64,000 nucleotides of DNA from positions 538,622-602,621 of the forward strand of contig NZ_BMDV01000001.1 of the NCBI RefSeq assembly GCF_014636095.1. The letters are read 5' to 3'. A model generated the notes under the pieces. The model saw only the letters and a program-made list of their open reading frames with translations. It did no database searches and was not told the DNA's origin. Position 1 is the stretch's first letter; each line of letters begins with the position of its first letter. The position numbers were made by a program, and so were the translations under genes. This document shows, in pieces, positions 18,930 through 27,149 of this stretch. The DNA is from Acinetobacter modestus (GTDB lineage Bacteria > Pseudomonadota > Gammaproteobacteria > Pseudomonadales > Moraxellaceae).

Positions 18930-19958
18930 GGCTTTGTTGCACAAAGCTATTCTTGAAGGTTTCTTCAGCAATATAATTTCCAGATGAAGAAGCCTGCACC
19001 TAAAATCTACCGTACAACCAATTGGTCCTCGTATAACCAAGCGAGGAAATATTTCAATCTGGTTTGATCCCAAGACCCAATGGTATGCACAGCCACAAGG
19101 CAAGCATGGACGAAATCAAACTTATTCCGATACAGCGATTCAATGCTATTTAATGATCAAATCTCTATTCCGTCTTTCTTTACGTATGGTCACTGGCTTT
19201 GCTCAAAGCTTGATTAAACTCTGTGGTTTGAATTGGACAGCACCAGATTACTCCACCCTCTGTAGACGACAAAAGCACATTGATATTACGATAAGCTATC
19301 AGAAAAGTCGTGAAGGACTACATCTATTGGTAGACTCAACTGGCTTAAAGTTTTTAGGCGAAGGCGAATGGAAACATAAGAAACATAAGCCTGAATATCG
19401 TCGGCAATGGCGTAAACTGCATATTGGTATAGATGCTAAAACCTTGCAAATACAAGCTGTGCAGCTCACAACAAATAATGTCGGTGATTCACAAGATCTT
19501 GGGTGATCTGCTAAATCAAATCCCATCTGATGAACTCATTGACTCTGTCTATAGCGATGGAGCCTATGACACGAAATTGTGCAGACAAGTGATTTCAGAT
19601 CGTCATGCACATGCCGTAATTCCTCCAAGAAAAAATGCAAGGCCATGGAAAGATAAGAAATTGGGATCTTTAGAAAGAAATGAACTATTGAAAACAGTCA
19701 AACGGTTAGGTAGGTCACTTTGGAAAAAGTGGTCTGGCTATCATCGGCGCAGTTTGGTTGAAACTAAGATGCATTGCATCAAATTATTGGGCGATAAACT
19801 CAATGCTAGGAAGTTTGAAATTCAAGTGAATGAGATTCATGCACGTGTGGCAGTATTAAATAAATTTACGGAATTAGGCAGACCTAACACCCAAGTTGTG
19901 CCTTGAATTTGGTAGGACTTGGTGAAATCAGCCTTTAAAAGGTTTGTGCAACAAAGCC
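18930..19958 (+). mobile_element. IS5-family (IS903 group, IS17-like) insertion sequence, inactive
   Basis: 1029 bp bounded by 16-bp terminal inverted repeats, GGCTTTGTTGCACAAA on the left and its reverse complement (one mismatch-free 16-mer) on the right at 19943-19958. The transposase inside is frameshifted twice. The flanking nine bases differ (GTTTGCATT against CTTGTAGGC), so no target duplication remains, which suggests an old insertion or later rearrangement. Confidence 0.9.
18984..19906 (+). pseudogene. IS5-family DDE transposase, double frameshift
   Basis: Starts MKKPAPKIYRTTNWSSYNQ, then loses frame near 19034 (a short deletion compared with IS17-type transposases). It continues in another frame through the IS5 core with LHLLVDSTGLKF. 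It shifts again near 19500, where one extra G in CTTGGGTGAT breaks DSQDLGDLL. The rest carries VYSDGAYDTK and the C-terminal RRSLVETKMHCIKLLG (DDE glutamate region). No functional protein can be made. Confidence 0.9.
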
Positions 19959-20152
19959 CTTGTAGGCTGAAACTGTCTGGGGTTTCGGTTATCAAATGGG
20001 ATATAAATTCATTCTTAGGAGAAATCGCATTATTTCAATAGCAAATACTATATCGAAAGACTCCGATGAAGTGTAATTCCCTAAGATTTTAAAGGATGCT
20101 AATATCCAATTATGACAATAACTCATGTCAAGTTAACTTAAAGGATAATTCG

Positions 20153-20584
20153 ATGCTAAAAACTCAACATATCAACATTATAAAAGAATTCGATGCACCC
20201 GTAGAAAAAGTTTTTGCAACCCTCAGCGAACATGAAAATTTGAACAAAATTTTTGCGCCAGCAAAAATTACACGCATAAGTAATGGAAAAGACAGCCGTA
20301 ATGGTGTTGGGTCAGCACGTAAAATGTCGATTCCTTTAGCACCTTCTTTTGTTGAAACAAACCTTGTTTATCAAGAAAACAAACTAATTGAATATGCTAT
20401 CACTAGTGGTATTGCACCAATCAAAGCTCATCGTGGGATAATGAAATTTAGTGATTTAGGAAATAATCGTTCTCGCTTAGATTACAGTATTACCTTCAAA
20501 GGTCGCGTACCATTTATTGGTTCAATTATTAAAATTGCATTAGAAAATGGTATAAATCGTGGACTAAAAAAAATTAAAATCTAA
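20153..20584 (+). CDS. SRPBCC-family (START/Bet v1-like) protein
   Basis: 143 aa from the ATG at 20153, which has an AAGGA ribosome-binding site. The sequence fits a polyketide cyclase/SRPBCC helix-grip fold: FDAPVEKVFATLSEHENLNKI at the start and RSRLDYSITFKGRVPFIG near the end. Such proteins bind hydrophobic ligands; no ligand is implied here. It lies between the IS remnant and the CRISPR-Cas locus and may be island cargo. Confidence 0.8.
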   Translation: MLKTQHINIIKEFDAPVEKVFATLSEHENLNKIFAPAKITRISNGKDSRNGVGSARKMSIPLAPSFVETNLVYQENKLIEYAITSGIAPIKAHRGIMKFSDLGNNRSRLDYSITFKGRVPFIGSIIKIALENGINRGLKKIKI

Positions 20585-20598
20585 GAATAAAGTATAAC

Positions 20599-20622
20599 AG
20601 GGCTTTATTTATAAGCCCTTTT
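20599..20622 (+). terminator. Intrinsic terminator
   Basis: The stem AGGGCTT/AAGCCCT is followed by TTTTC, 15 bp after the SRPBCC stop codon. Confidence 0.75.
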
Positions 20623-20868
20623 CATAATCTTATTTAAATATATTTAACCAACAATAAGCACCAACACATCAAGCTAGTTTTATAAAAATTATTATCATTT
20701 AATAATGAGTAAAGATACCACTTGAACTGCAAAAATTAACGCTTTTAAAAAATTACTAAACAATCAAAAACCATACTATCAAACAAGTATAATAAAAAAT
20801 ATATTTCTTATTTAAATTTAATATTCTTTCTAAATTAAGTAATAGGATACATTCATAATTTTTTGTAT

Positions 20869-23800
20869 TTAACGTTTTAACATCACACCAAAGCCATAAT
20901 CATAAGACCAAGTAGGTATTTCATCTCTCCTATAAAGAGTTAAAGATATACGGCAACCTTGCTCATGGGCAATATGGTACTCGACGCAGTAATCTTGCAT
21001 TTGCTGTGGGGTGAGGGCCAACCATGCTTGCGATTTTGCAGGGATTTCTTCGAACTTCACTTGATCCCAAACCAAACCATATTTCGGATATTTTAAAGTC
21101 TTCACCGCTTTCTCATCAAAACCATAAACTTGTTTTTTCACAATCAAGTTCTCAGCCCACTCAAACATATAGGTTTCTTGATAATTACGTTCACGTAAAG
21201 GTGTTAACTTATAAATATTCTCTGTCATGATGCTGGCATCTACATCAGCCCGAGAAAATAATTGCTCGCCTTGATCATTAAAATAATTTTGGCAAAAATT
21301 TCCTATTTGTTGATCATCATATTTTGCAAATAAACAATTGATTTGATCAAAACGCAGTCGGGCATTAATAACTAATTGAGATTGATGATCCCATGGCAAA
21401 AGCTCATTTAAATCCTGAGATGAATAAGTTGATGTTACAGATAAACCATATCCTTCATAACCGGGATAGACAAATACAGGCCTGCGCTGTTTATTTTGTT
21501 GCTTGTTTTTTTCAATGTCCCGTTGTTCACAATAACGATAATTCCACTGTGGAATCATAATATTAGGTTGCTGTACTTTTTCCAACCGATGACGATTGAC
21601 TCGGCCAGACGTTTGCACAATCGATTGCACACTTGAGGCATCAATAATGGCCCAATCAAAATCATGATCTCGCCCCACTTCTTCCACGGGCGTTGCAAGC
21701 ACAATAAATGGAATATTTAGAGAATTAGATTTTTGAATGAGGTCAATCATTTCATCATCTTGCTCGATCTGCTCATTCCCCGTTTTTCTTTTCTTACCCT
21801 CTTTATGCCGTGTTAAAAGTTGGTCTAAACGTTGCTCTTTATAAAATCTTGAAATTAGCCAGTCATTTGCATGATAACAAGCGATATTTGCCTCAGGTAA
21901 ATGATCTGATAAAAATTGGGCAAGTCGAATTGCATGTTTAATATTGGCAACCCGTATCAACCCCAAAGAAATTTTCTTTTCTGTCTTTTTAAAATTCCAT
22001 GCATGCGCTTGATGAAGTTGCTTTACTGCCTCTAGTACTGACTGTTTCCACGATAAAACTGTCGTTTCAGGTAATGAAAGCAACTGAGCCAGTCGATGAG
22101 TAGGCTTAGAGAGCAAGTGAACTTGTAAATTATCTAAATGCTTTTGGTAGTTGGTATTAAATTCTGATTCTTGACTTGATCGTTCTAACCAAACCAGTGG
22201 TTTAAGCTCATTATCAATAATCGCAATGATTGATTTTTTCTCTGTACCATAAAGGGCTGCCCGCATTTGCATACCCGACTCAAATGCCCGATGAATTGTT
22301 TTGGCAACGGTCAGTGATAAGGTTGCCGACGAACAAATTACGTTCCGACCATACATTGCAGCGAGCTGCACTAAACGTAATACAGCAATCAGTGCTTTAG
22401 GCTCGTAACCATCCACCTCATCCAAAATCAAATCACTACTCATAATTCTGAGTAATGCCTTAACATGATGCCCTTGTTTATGCGGCTCGCCCGCTGCAAT
22501 CAGATAATCAATGGTTGAAACTAATAATGGCGAAGCCAGAATGGTCGTTTCCTTTTGATCTAAAACTTTGCGTCCATTTCTTTCAACTGTAAATAATGGA
22601 TGTAACCAGTCAGGTAATTCACAGTCCTCTCCCCAAGCATCAAAAATAGGTTCTGGATGATTTTCATCTTCATCAACGAACTCAACTTTATCTTTACTTT
22701 GATCGAATAAAGTCTGCGTGACCGTGTCTCCGATAATCACGGCAATTTCATCTTCAGACAGATTCATCGAAGTTTTAAGTGCATGACCTGTCTGCAAAGT
22801 TAGAGAACGTAAATTAAGCGCAATTGCTATTCTTGGGTCATCTGGTCTTAAAGTACAAGCAGCTCGCAAATTCATACGCGTTTTACCACTTCCCGTCCCA
22901 GCAATGTTGAATAGCAATGCGGGTGTTTCAGGATACTTCTGTATATGTTTTTGCAATGCATTTGCTGCGATATTTTGCCATTGGAAACGTGGGTGAGTTG
23001 TTGGCTGGCAAATATATTCAACTGTTTGCTCGGATAGCCCCGATAAACTCAGATCAGTCATCATTTGAACTGCGATTCGTGAAGCTCGATCTCCCACTTG
23101 GTGTAAATGCCATTCTAGTGGCTGGTCTTGTAATTTTGCTTTCTTGTCTTGACCGATAGTTTTAAGCTTTGTATTTGCAAATAACGATACATTTTCAGGC
23201 CTTAGCAAAGAATATTGTTGTGCTGAGACAACATGATCGGCATGAATCAGCGCTGCTCGTGAATGCAATGCTAAGGCTTTCCAATATAAAAGCTGATCTG
23301 TTCTTTGTTTTGGTACTAATGCCGTTAAACGTTGCATACGTTTTTGATGGCTTTTAAAAATAGAGTCTGGTAACTCACCTGCACAGTTCATTTGTTCATG
23401 GCTTGGAACTAATGTGCGAACATGATTTTCATAATGAGGTAACGAATCGAAAGGTGGTTTGTCCTTACCATTAGGCTCAACACCTAATAAGCCATGATGT
23501 GTAACGACCAAATAGTCGACTGCTTCTACTTCATTTTGGATTCCTTGTTGAACTTCTTGTCGATCACCTAAAGTAAATTTATCTAAACCTTTACCTAAAT
23601 TTTTCCAGGCAAGTTGCCAGTCCCATCCATTTTTTCGGAGTTGTTGCAATAACTTTAAAGACAGCCATTCATGTCGAATATCATCTCTAATTTTTTGTCC
23701 CGCCATTTCTGGACTTAGTTTTTTTTGAAAATGTTGTGAGGCCTTACCAATATCATGCATATCCCCCGCTGCACCTGCCAACAAGCTACTTACTTTGACC

Positions 23801-24114
23801 CATTCATCTAGCATCAATAGTTTTTGCTGTTTCTTGGTTGAAGCTACTGGGTATGCACCGTCATGGGCAAATTTATGTTTTGCTCCCACAACCCATGCCA
23901 GCTTCATTCTTCGCACACCAAAATTAATGTAAGCGGCTACCGCAGTTTGTCGGGTGGCGACTTTCTTGAGTGCACTTCGGATTTCTTTTAAACCTTCCAT
24001 TGTCATTGGCGCTTGCCAAGACGAATGTCCTGTACGAATCGCATAGCTATCCAAGATCGCTCTTGTTTTCTTTAAAGCACGCTTTTCACATGCACAAATA
24101 ATAATCACATGCAT
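20869..24114 (-). CDS. cas3: Type I-F Cas2-Cas3 fusion nuclease-helicase
   Basis: 1081 aa. The N-terminal ~95 residues are Cas2-like. An HD nuclease domain follows, with H120-D121 in GDMHDIGK, THH at about 205-207 and HADH at 291-294. The superfamily 2 helicase has Walker A GTGSGKT (406-412), the DEVD box (565-568) and a C-terminal SGRVNRHR motif. The enzyme is recruited by the Csy complex and unwinds and degrades target DNA, and it joins Cas1 in spacer uptake. Unusually, it stands alone on the minus strand, divergent from the other cas genes. Confidence 0.97.
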   Translation of the reverse strand: MHVIIICACEKRALKKTRAILDSYAIRTGHSSWQAPMTMEGLKEIRSALKKVATRQTAVAAYINFGVRRMKLAWVVGAKHKFAHDGAYPVASTKKQQKLLMLDEWVKVSSLLAGAAGDMHDIGKASQHFQKKLSPEMAGQKIRDDIRHEWLSLKLLQQLRKNGWDWQLAWKNLGKGLDKFTLGDRQEVQQGIQNEVEAVDYLVVTHHGLLGVEPNGKDKPPFDSLPHYENHVRTLVPSHEQMNCAGELPDSIFKSHQKRMQRLTALVPKQRTDQLLYWKALALHSRAALIHADHVVSAQQYSLLRPENVSLFANTKLKTIGQDKKAKLQDQPLEWHLHQVGDRASRIAVQMMTDLSLSGLSEQTVEYICQPTTHPRFQWQNIAANALQKHIQKYPETPALLFNIAGTGSGKTRMNLRAACTLRPDDPRIAIALNLRSLTLQTGHALKTSMNLSEDEIAVIIGDTVTQTLFDQSKDKVEFVDEDENHPEPIFDAWGEDCELPDWLHPLFTVERNGRKVLDQKETTILASPLLVSTIDYLIAAGEPHKQGHHVKALLRIMSSDLILDEVDGYEPKALIAVLRLVQLAAMYGRNVICSSATLSLTVAKTIHRAFESGMQMRAALYGTEKKSIIAIIDNELKPLVWLERSSQESEFNTNYQKHLDNLQVHLLSKPTHRLAQLLSLPETTVLSWKQSVLEAVKQLHQAHAWNFKKTEKKISLGLIRVANIKHAIRLAQFLSDHLPEANIACYHANDWLISRFYKEQRLDQLLTRHKEGKKRKTGNEQIEQDDEMIDLIQKSNSLNIPFIVLATPVEEVGRDHDFDWAIIDASSVQSIVQTSGRVNRHRLEKVQQPNIMIPQWNYRYCEQRDIEKNKQQNKQRRPVFVYPGYEGYGLSVTSTYSSQDLNELLPWDHQSQLVINARLRFDQINCLFAKYDDQQIGNFCQNYFNDQGEQLFSRADVDASIMTENIYKLTPLRERNYQETYMFEWAENLIVKKQVYGFDEKAVKTLKYPKYGLVWDQVKFEEIPAKSQAWLALTPQQMQDYCVEYHIAHEQGCRISLTLYRRDEIPTWSYDYGFGVMLKR

Positions 24115-24282
24115 AGTTTATTTTTTAAAATTTAACTGTATAAAAATATAATCTTTTGTTTTAAAAAGAGAAAGTCTTAAGAAGAAGATATAGCCCCAGG
24201 GCGACAGTTTATGTCGTTTTGAAAATATATTTTAGCTTACCTGTACTTAACAAATAATTGTAAGTTGTTGCAGCTATTTCTG

Positions 24283-24288
24283 TATAAT
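24283..24288 (+). promoter_or_regulatory. Candidate creA promoter -10 element
   Basis: A perfect TATAAT at 24283-24288 lies 7 bp before the first degenerate repeat, which puts the expected start near 24295. The -35 is weak (TTGTAA at 24258 with 19-bp spacing). Confidence 0.5.
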
Positions 24289-24295
24289 CTCTTTT

Positions 24296-24380
24296 GTTCA
24301 CTACTGTGTAAGTAGTTGAGAAATTAATGCTTATGCTTAATTTGAATGTAACTTTTACCATCGCTTAGATGGTTTCTAAA
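24296..24380 (+). ncRNA. creA: CreA-like antitoxin RNA gene (psi-repeat, guide, psi-repeat)
   Basis: Two 28-bp degenerate copies of the array repeat enclose a 29-nt guide (24324-24352). Repeat 1 (24296-24323) matches 19 of 28 bases, and its hairpin CTACT-GTGTA-AGTAG keeps pairing although eight of ten stem bases changed. Repeat 2 (24353-24380) matches 20 of 28, with hairpin CCATC-GCTTA-GATGG. Both keep the 5-bp stem and 5-nt loop needed for Csy4 cleavage, and repeat 1 would leave the 8-nt handle TTGAGAAA (array: TTTAGAAA). This is the layout of CreA in known CreTA modules. It lies between cas3 and csy1, where such modules guard the effector genes. Confidence 0.85.
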
Positions 24381-24387
24381 AAAATAC

Positions 24388-24418
24388 CCTTAATACTTAT
24401 AATTATGTTGAAGTTATA
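24388..24418 (+). promoter_or_regulatory. CreA target over candidate creT promoter
   Basis: A CC PAM (24388-24389) is followed by a protospacer matching the CreA guide at 20 of 29 positions, including 10 of the first 11. Positions 6, 12, 18 and 24, which are flipped out of the duplex in type I effectors, are all mismatched. The site covers a perfect TATAAT (24398-24403), so Csy complex bound here would block that promoter without needing full pairing. Confidence 0.8.
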
Positions 24419-24549
24419 TATATCAAAAACACTTATAATAATAAAAACAGCTATTGCTATTTCAGAGAAATGCTGATAATTTCATATTTAATGGACATAA
24501 AAAAAGCAGATACTTAGCCGTCGAAAACTTCATATCTGCCCTGTCCATT
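24410..24549 (+). ncRNA. creT: Candidate CreT toxin RNA
   Basis: Transcript expected from the TATAAT at 24398. Two mini-ORFs rich in the rare isoleucine codon ATA are visible. ORF A (24470-24517) is 15 codons with two ATA and an AGAGA just before the ATG. ORF B (24405-24476) has 23 codons with three consecutive ATA at 24435-24443, but its ATG lies upstream of the predicted start site. Known CreT toxins sequester a rare tRNA through such codons, and one reported minimal CreT uses AUA codons. Which ORF is used, and the 3' end, are not settled; the 3' end is placed at the hairpin by inference. Confidence 0.5.
24490..24549 (-). terminator. Two-part hairpin; minus-strand terminator geometry
   Basis: The outer stem AATGGACA/TGTCCATT and inner stem GCAGATA/TATCTGC are separated by a TAAAAAAA bulge. 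On the minus strand the inner stem is followed by seven U residues, so it would terminate a transcript coming from the right. On the plus strand it could structure the 3' end of CreT. Confidence 0.5.
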
Positions 24550-24584
24550 TCCAAAGCTCTATAACTTAAAGAAGGACTATCCAA

Positions 24585-24674
24585 ATGATAGCACAACATT
24601 TCACACTTTTGTCTCATCCAGCTATACAGCAAGACATAGATCTATCTTCAATCAGTACTATTTGTGAGGAGTAA
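24585..24674 (+). CDS. Possible 29-aa leader peptide
   Basis: ATG at 24585 is preceded by AAGGA at good spacing. It encodes 29 residues (MIAQHFTLLSHPAIQQD at the start) and stops 5 bp before the next gene's ATG; its last codons GAG GAG supply the Shine-Dalgarno of that gene. This suggests translational coupling. It contains three ATA codons. No similarity recognised. Confidence 0.4.
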   Translation: MIAQHFTLLSHPAIQQDIDLSSISTICEE

Positions 24675-24679
24675 AACCT

Positions 24680-24898
24680 ATGTCTAAATTCATTATCAAT
24701 AAAAATGTTCAAGCAAATGGCGATTATGAAGTTCACAACCTAACAACAGGTTGCTCATTCATGCCATATCCTCAAAATAGAGTAGATCTAGGTGAACATT
24801 TGAATTGCTTTAGTGCCGTTTTAGCAGCAAAACGTAGATGGCCTAACGCTCGAATCAACGGATGTTATTACTGCTGTAATGCATGTCATACCAGCTAG
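24680..24898 (+). CDS. Small Cys-rich conserved protein, unknown function
   Basis: 72 aa. The pattern KFIINKNVQANGDYEVHN, a central GCSFMP and the ending INGCYYCCNACHTS is one I recognise from unnamed small proteins scattered in gammaproteobacterial mobile regions and integrons, from memory only. The C-terminal CYYCCNACH could bind zinc. GAGGAG is its ribosome-binding site. It lies between the CreTA-like module and csy1 and has its own terminator, so it may be an accessory or inserted cargo gene rather than part of the Cas operon. Confidence 0.8.
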   Translation: MSKFIINKNVQANGDYEVHNLTTGCSFMPYPQNRVDLGEHLNCFSAVLAAKRRWPNARINGCYYCCNACHTS

Positions 24899-24908
24899 AA
24901 CTCTATTT

Positions 24909-24939
24909 AAAGCCGACATTTATGAATAATGTCGGCTTT
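24909..24939 (+). terminator. Terminator of the 72-aa gene
   Basis: An 11-bp perfect stem AAAGCCGACAT/ATGTCGGCTTT with a 9-nt loop begins 10 bp after the stop codon. Confidence 0.85.
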
Positions 24940-24974
24940 ACTTAAATTAATTAGCAGTAAACATAATAGTCAAA

Positions 24975-25005
24975 ATACTTGGCGACAATTTATGACGCCA
25001 AGTAT
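24975..25005 (+). terminator. Second perfect hairpin before csy1
   Basis: A 10-bp perfect inverted repeat ATACTTGGCG/CGCCAAGTAT with an 11-nt loop is followed by TTTCTT, 68 bp upstream of csy1. It may be a second terminator shielding csy1 from read-through, or an operator or attenuator for the csy operon. Confidence 0.55.
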
Positions 25006-25073
25006 TTCTTCAACACTTTCATTTTTCAAATAATGTGTTAAAAATTGGTTAGATAACAAAAACGGGGAAGATA

Positions 25074-26240
25074 ATGCCTGAACCACAAACTGATATTTTT
25101 ATAAATGCCTTAGAAGAATCAGTGCACTTTAGTTTTAAAACAATCAATTCGAACGTCGAAAAGGGCGGTATCCGTTTAAGTAAGCGACAAGCAATTGATT
25201 TACCTTATCTTAGTGCTCGAACCTTATTAAATGAAGACTTCCTGATTCCCACTGACTATCAGGCAAATGCAGGTAAAACGGCTTCTATTTTTAAAGTTGT
25301 TAAAGCTGCCATGATTAATGATGATCTCAGTTCAGAAGAAGCTGTGTTTCAACATCAGGTAGAACAGCTCAAGCCATCCATTTCATCTGTTTTTAATGAG
25401 CCGTATCAAGCAGGTACAGAAAACATTGATATACGTATGCGCCAGCTTTTAATTCCCAAAAATGGTGAATATGTTTCAGTAAGCCCACTTACTGCTGCTG
25501 GTGTAAATTATCTTGTGAACCAGGAAGTTGATACTGTAAATGAATTACGCAAAGAAAAAGACAGCGAGTTTAACCGTATTCAAACGGCTGTTTTTGGCAT
25601 AGGCGGAGCCAACCCACAAAATGTCGGAAGCCTCGTTCGTTCAATGCAACGCCCTATTACAGTGGATGCTCCTCAAGCAAGTGAAAAAGTACGCCAAGCT
25701 TTAGCGATTTTCTATAACGGATTTACGATACGACTATCCCGCAAGATAACACTGCTTCATGGAACTAAACGAGCAAAAGAAGCAATTAAAGAGTGGTCAG
25801 AAATTTTAAATCGCCAACTTATTATCACCGCGACCAATACCATTCAAAATTGGCATGACCTCGAGATTTTCGCTCCTTCAACCAATCGGGATGTTCGAGA
25901 TCAGGAAGTTATTTTCCTGAATATCCTTGCTAAAGATGTATTAAGACAGGCGACTTTTCAAAAAAATATTTTAGAAGAAGCTGAATCAATTTTACCAAGT
26001 ATGGAAGAAATTGAGCGTCCTTCTTTTTGGATTCATCCGAGCCTTTCATTTGTTTTACAGGGTTTGATTGATCCAGAGCTAAGAGATGATCACTGGAGAA
26101 TAAAGTTCTCAGATTATCTGGCTAGAAAAATCACCAATGAAACCTTTGATATCGAAATCAACAATGAAACTGTATCAATTAGCCTAGATAGCAATGCTGA
26201 AGGTTATATCGCCCGCCGCTTACGGGAGATTATTCGATGA
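25074..26240 (+). CDS. csy1: Csy1 (Cas8f), type I-F Cascade large subunit
   Basis: 388 aa, somewhat shorter than P. aeruginosa Csy1 (about 434). The signature FGIGGANPQNVGSLVR identifies Csy1/Cas8f, which recognises the CC PAM and caps the 5' handle of the crRNA together with Csy2. The ribosome-binding site CGGGGAAG is strong. The stop overlaps the csy2 start by 4 bp (ATGA). Its promoter must lie within the 70 bp after the hairpin at 24975-25005, or transcription reads through from further left. Confidence 0.95.
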   Translation: MPEPQTDIFINALEESVHFSFKTINSNVEKGGIRLSKRQAIDLPYLSARTLLNEDFLIPTDYQANAGKTASIFKVVKAAMINDDLSSEEAVFQHQVEQLKPSISSVFNEPYQAGTENIDIRMRQLLIPKNGEYVSVSPLTAAGVNYLVNQEVDTVNELRKEKDSEFNRIQTAVFGIGGANPQNVGSLVRSMQRPITVDAPQASEKVRQALAIFYNGFTIRLSRKITLLHGTKRAKEAIKEWSEILNRQLIITATNTIQNWHDLEIFAPSTNRDVRDQEVIFLNILAKDVLRQATFQKNILEEAESILPSMEEIERPSFWIHPSLSFVLQGLIDPELRDDHWRIKFSDYLARKITNETFDIEINNETVSISLDSNAEGYIARRLREIIR

Positions 26241-27121
26241 GTCGTTATGTCGTTATTCCTCGCATTCGTGTGCAAAATGCAAATATGCAAACCAATGGCT
26301 TCTTATTAGGTGGTGTACCTTTGTTTGCAGCCAATATGTTTGCACATCATTTAGCAAGACAATTAGGCACTCAAGAACAAGGCATTATTTATATTCATCA
26401 TGACCAACAGCGTTTAGGTGGGCAAGCCTATGGCCGCTTTACGCCTGCTCAACGTCGTGGTGCCGTGTTTATTGGTAAAAAGGACTATTCTTCTAAAAAT
26501 AAATATGCGTTGTCTTTACAACCAACTGCATCTTGTCATTTAGAGTTTAGCCTTGTGATTAAATTTTCTAGCTCTCGGATTAGTCCAGAAAAACTAACAA
26601 ACATACTGAAACGTAGCCGTTTTGCTGGCGGACAAATTATCGAGTTTTTAGACATTACCACCCATGCTGAAAATGAATTAGAAGCAGCCCTAAAGAAAAT
26701 CAAAACCGGCTTTGCCATTTTAGATCGACAAGATTTGCTTATTGAGTATCAGCAACGGAAACAAATTAATCGAGTTCAGGCCTTTACCCAACTGTTGGCA
26801 TTAAAAGCAGATGCGCTTAGAGCTTTCTTTAATGATCAAAATTTAAGTTGGATATCGGCAACTAATTTGGGGTATGCCCTACTTGAGCCACTCACCGACC
26901 AACGAGCTGGTATTCGCCAAGCACAAGATCAGGAAACAACGGCACATGCCTATGCAGAATCACTTACCGGCATTGTTCAGTATTTTTCTTTAGGCGAGAT
27001 TCTAAGGAAAAATACTGAGGCTGAAGATGACACTTGGCATAACTTGCAAAAATTATTGTGGACCTACCACTGGCCACAAGACGACATTTTTCTTTTAAAA
27101 CAAAATTGCGTTAATGCATAA
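26237..27121 (+). CDS. csy2: Csy2 (Cas5f), type I-F Cascade subunit
   Basis: 294 aa. The start RYVVIPRIRVQNANMQTNG and the FLLGGVPLFAA segment fit Csy2, which pairs with Csy1 to hold the crRNA 5' handle. It overlaps csy1 by 4 bp and is followed 28 bp later by csy3, so all are one operon. Confidence 0.93.
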   Translation: MSRYVVIPRIRVQNANMQTNGFLLGGVPLFAANMFAHHLARQLGTQEQGIIYIHHDQQRLGGQAYGRFTPAQRRGAVFIGKKDYSSKNKYALSLQPTASCHLEFSLVIKFSSSRISPEKLTNILKRSRFAGGQIIEFLDITTHAENELEAALKKIKTGFAILDRQDLLIEYQQRKQINRVQAFTQLLALKADALRAFFNDQNLSWISATNLGYALLEPLTDQRAGIRQAQDQETTAHAYAESLTGIVQYFSLGEILRKNTEAEDDTWHNLQKLLWTYHWPQDDIFLLKQNCVNA

Positions 27122-27149
27122 ATCATTTTTGAACATAAGGAATTTTCAC

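Noticed and set aside
18921..19967. Target-site duplication around the IS5-family element
   Set aside because: The nine bases on each side (GTTTGCATT and CTTGTAGGC) do not match, nor do the four nearest bases.
24201..24225. Short CGACA/TGTCG hairpin near the cas3 start as a third degenerate repeat
   Set aside because: The stem sequence, loop and flanks do not match the array repeat; probably part of the cas3 leader or chance.
24490..24549. Possible integron attC site beside the 72-aa gene
   Set aside because: The hairpin lacks the GTTRRRY core and its complement; it fits a terminator-like structure better.
24680..24898. The 72-aa protein as an anti-CRISPR
   Set aside because: It is encoded inside the host cas locus with no phage genes or Aca-type regulator beside it; no evidence beyond small size.
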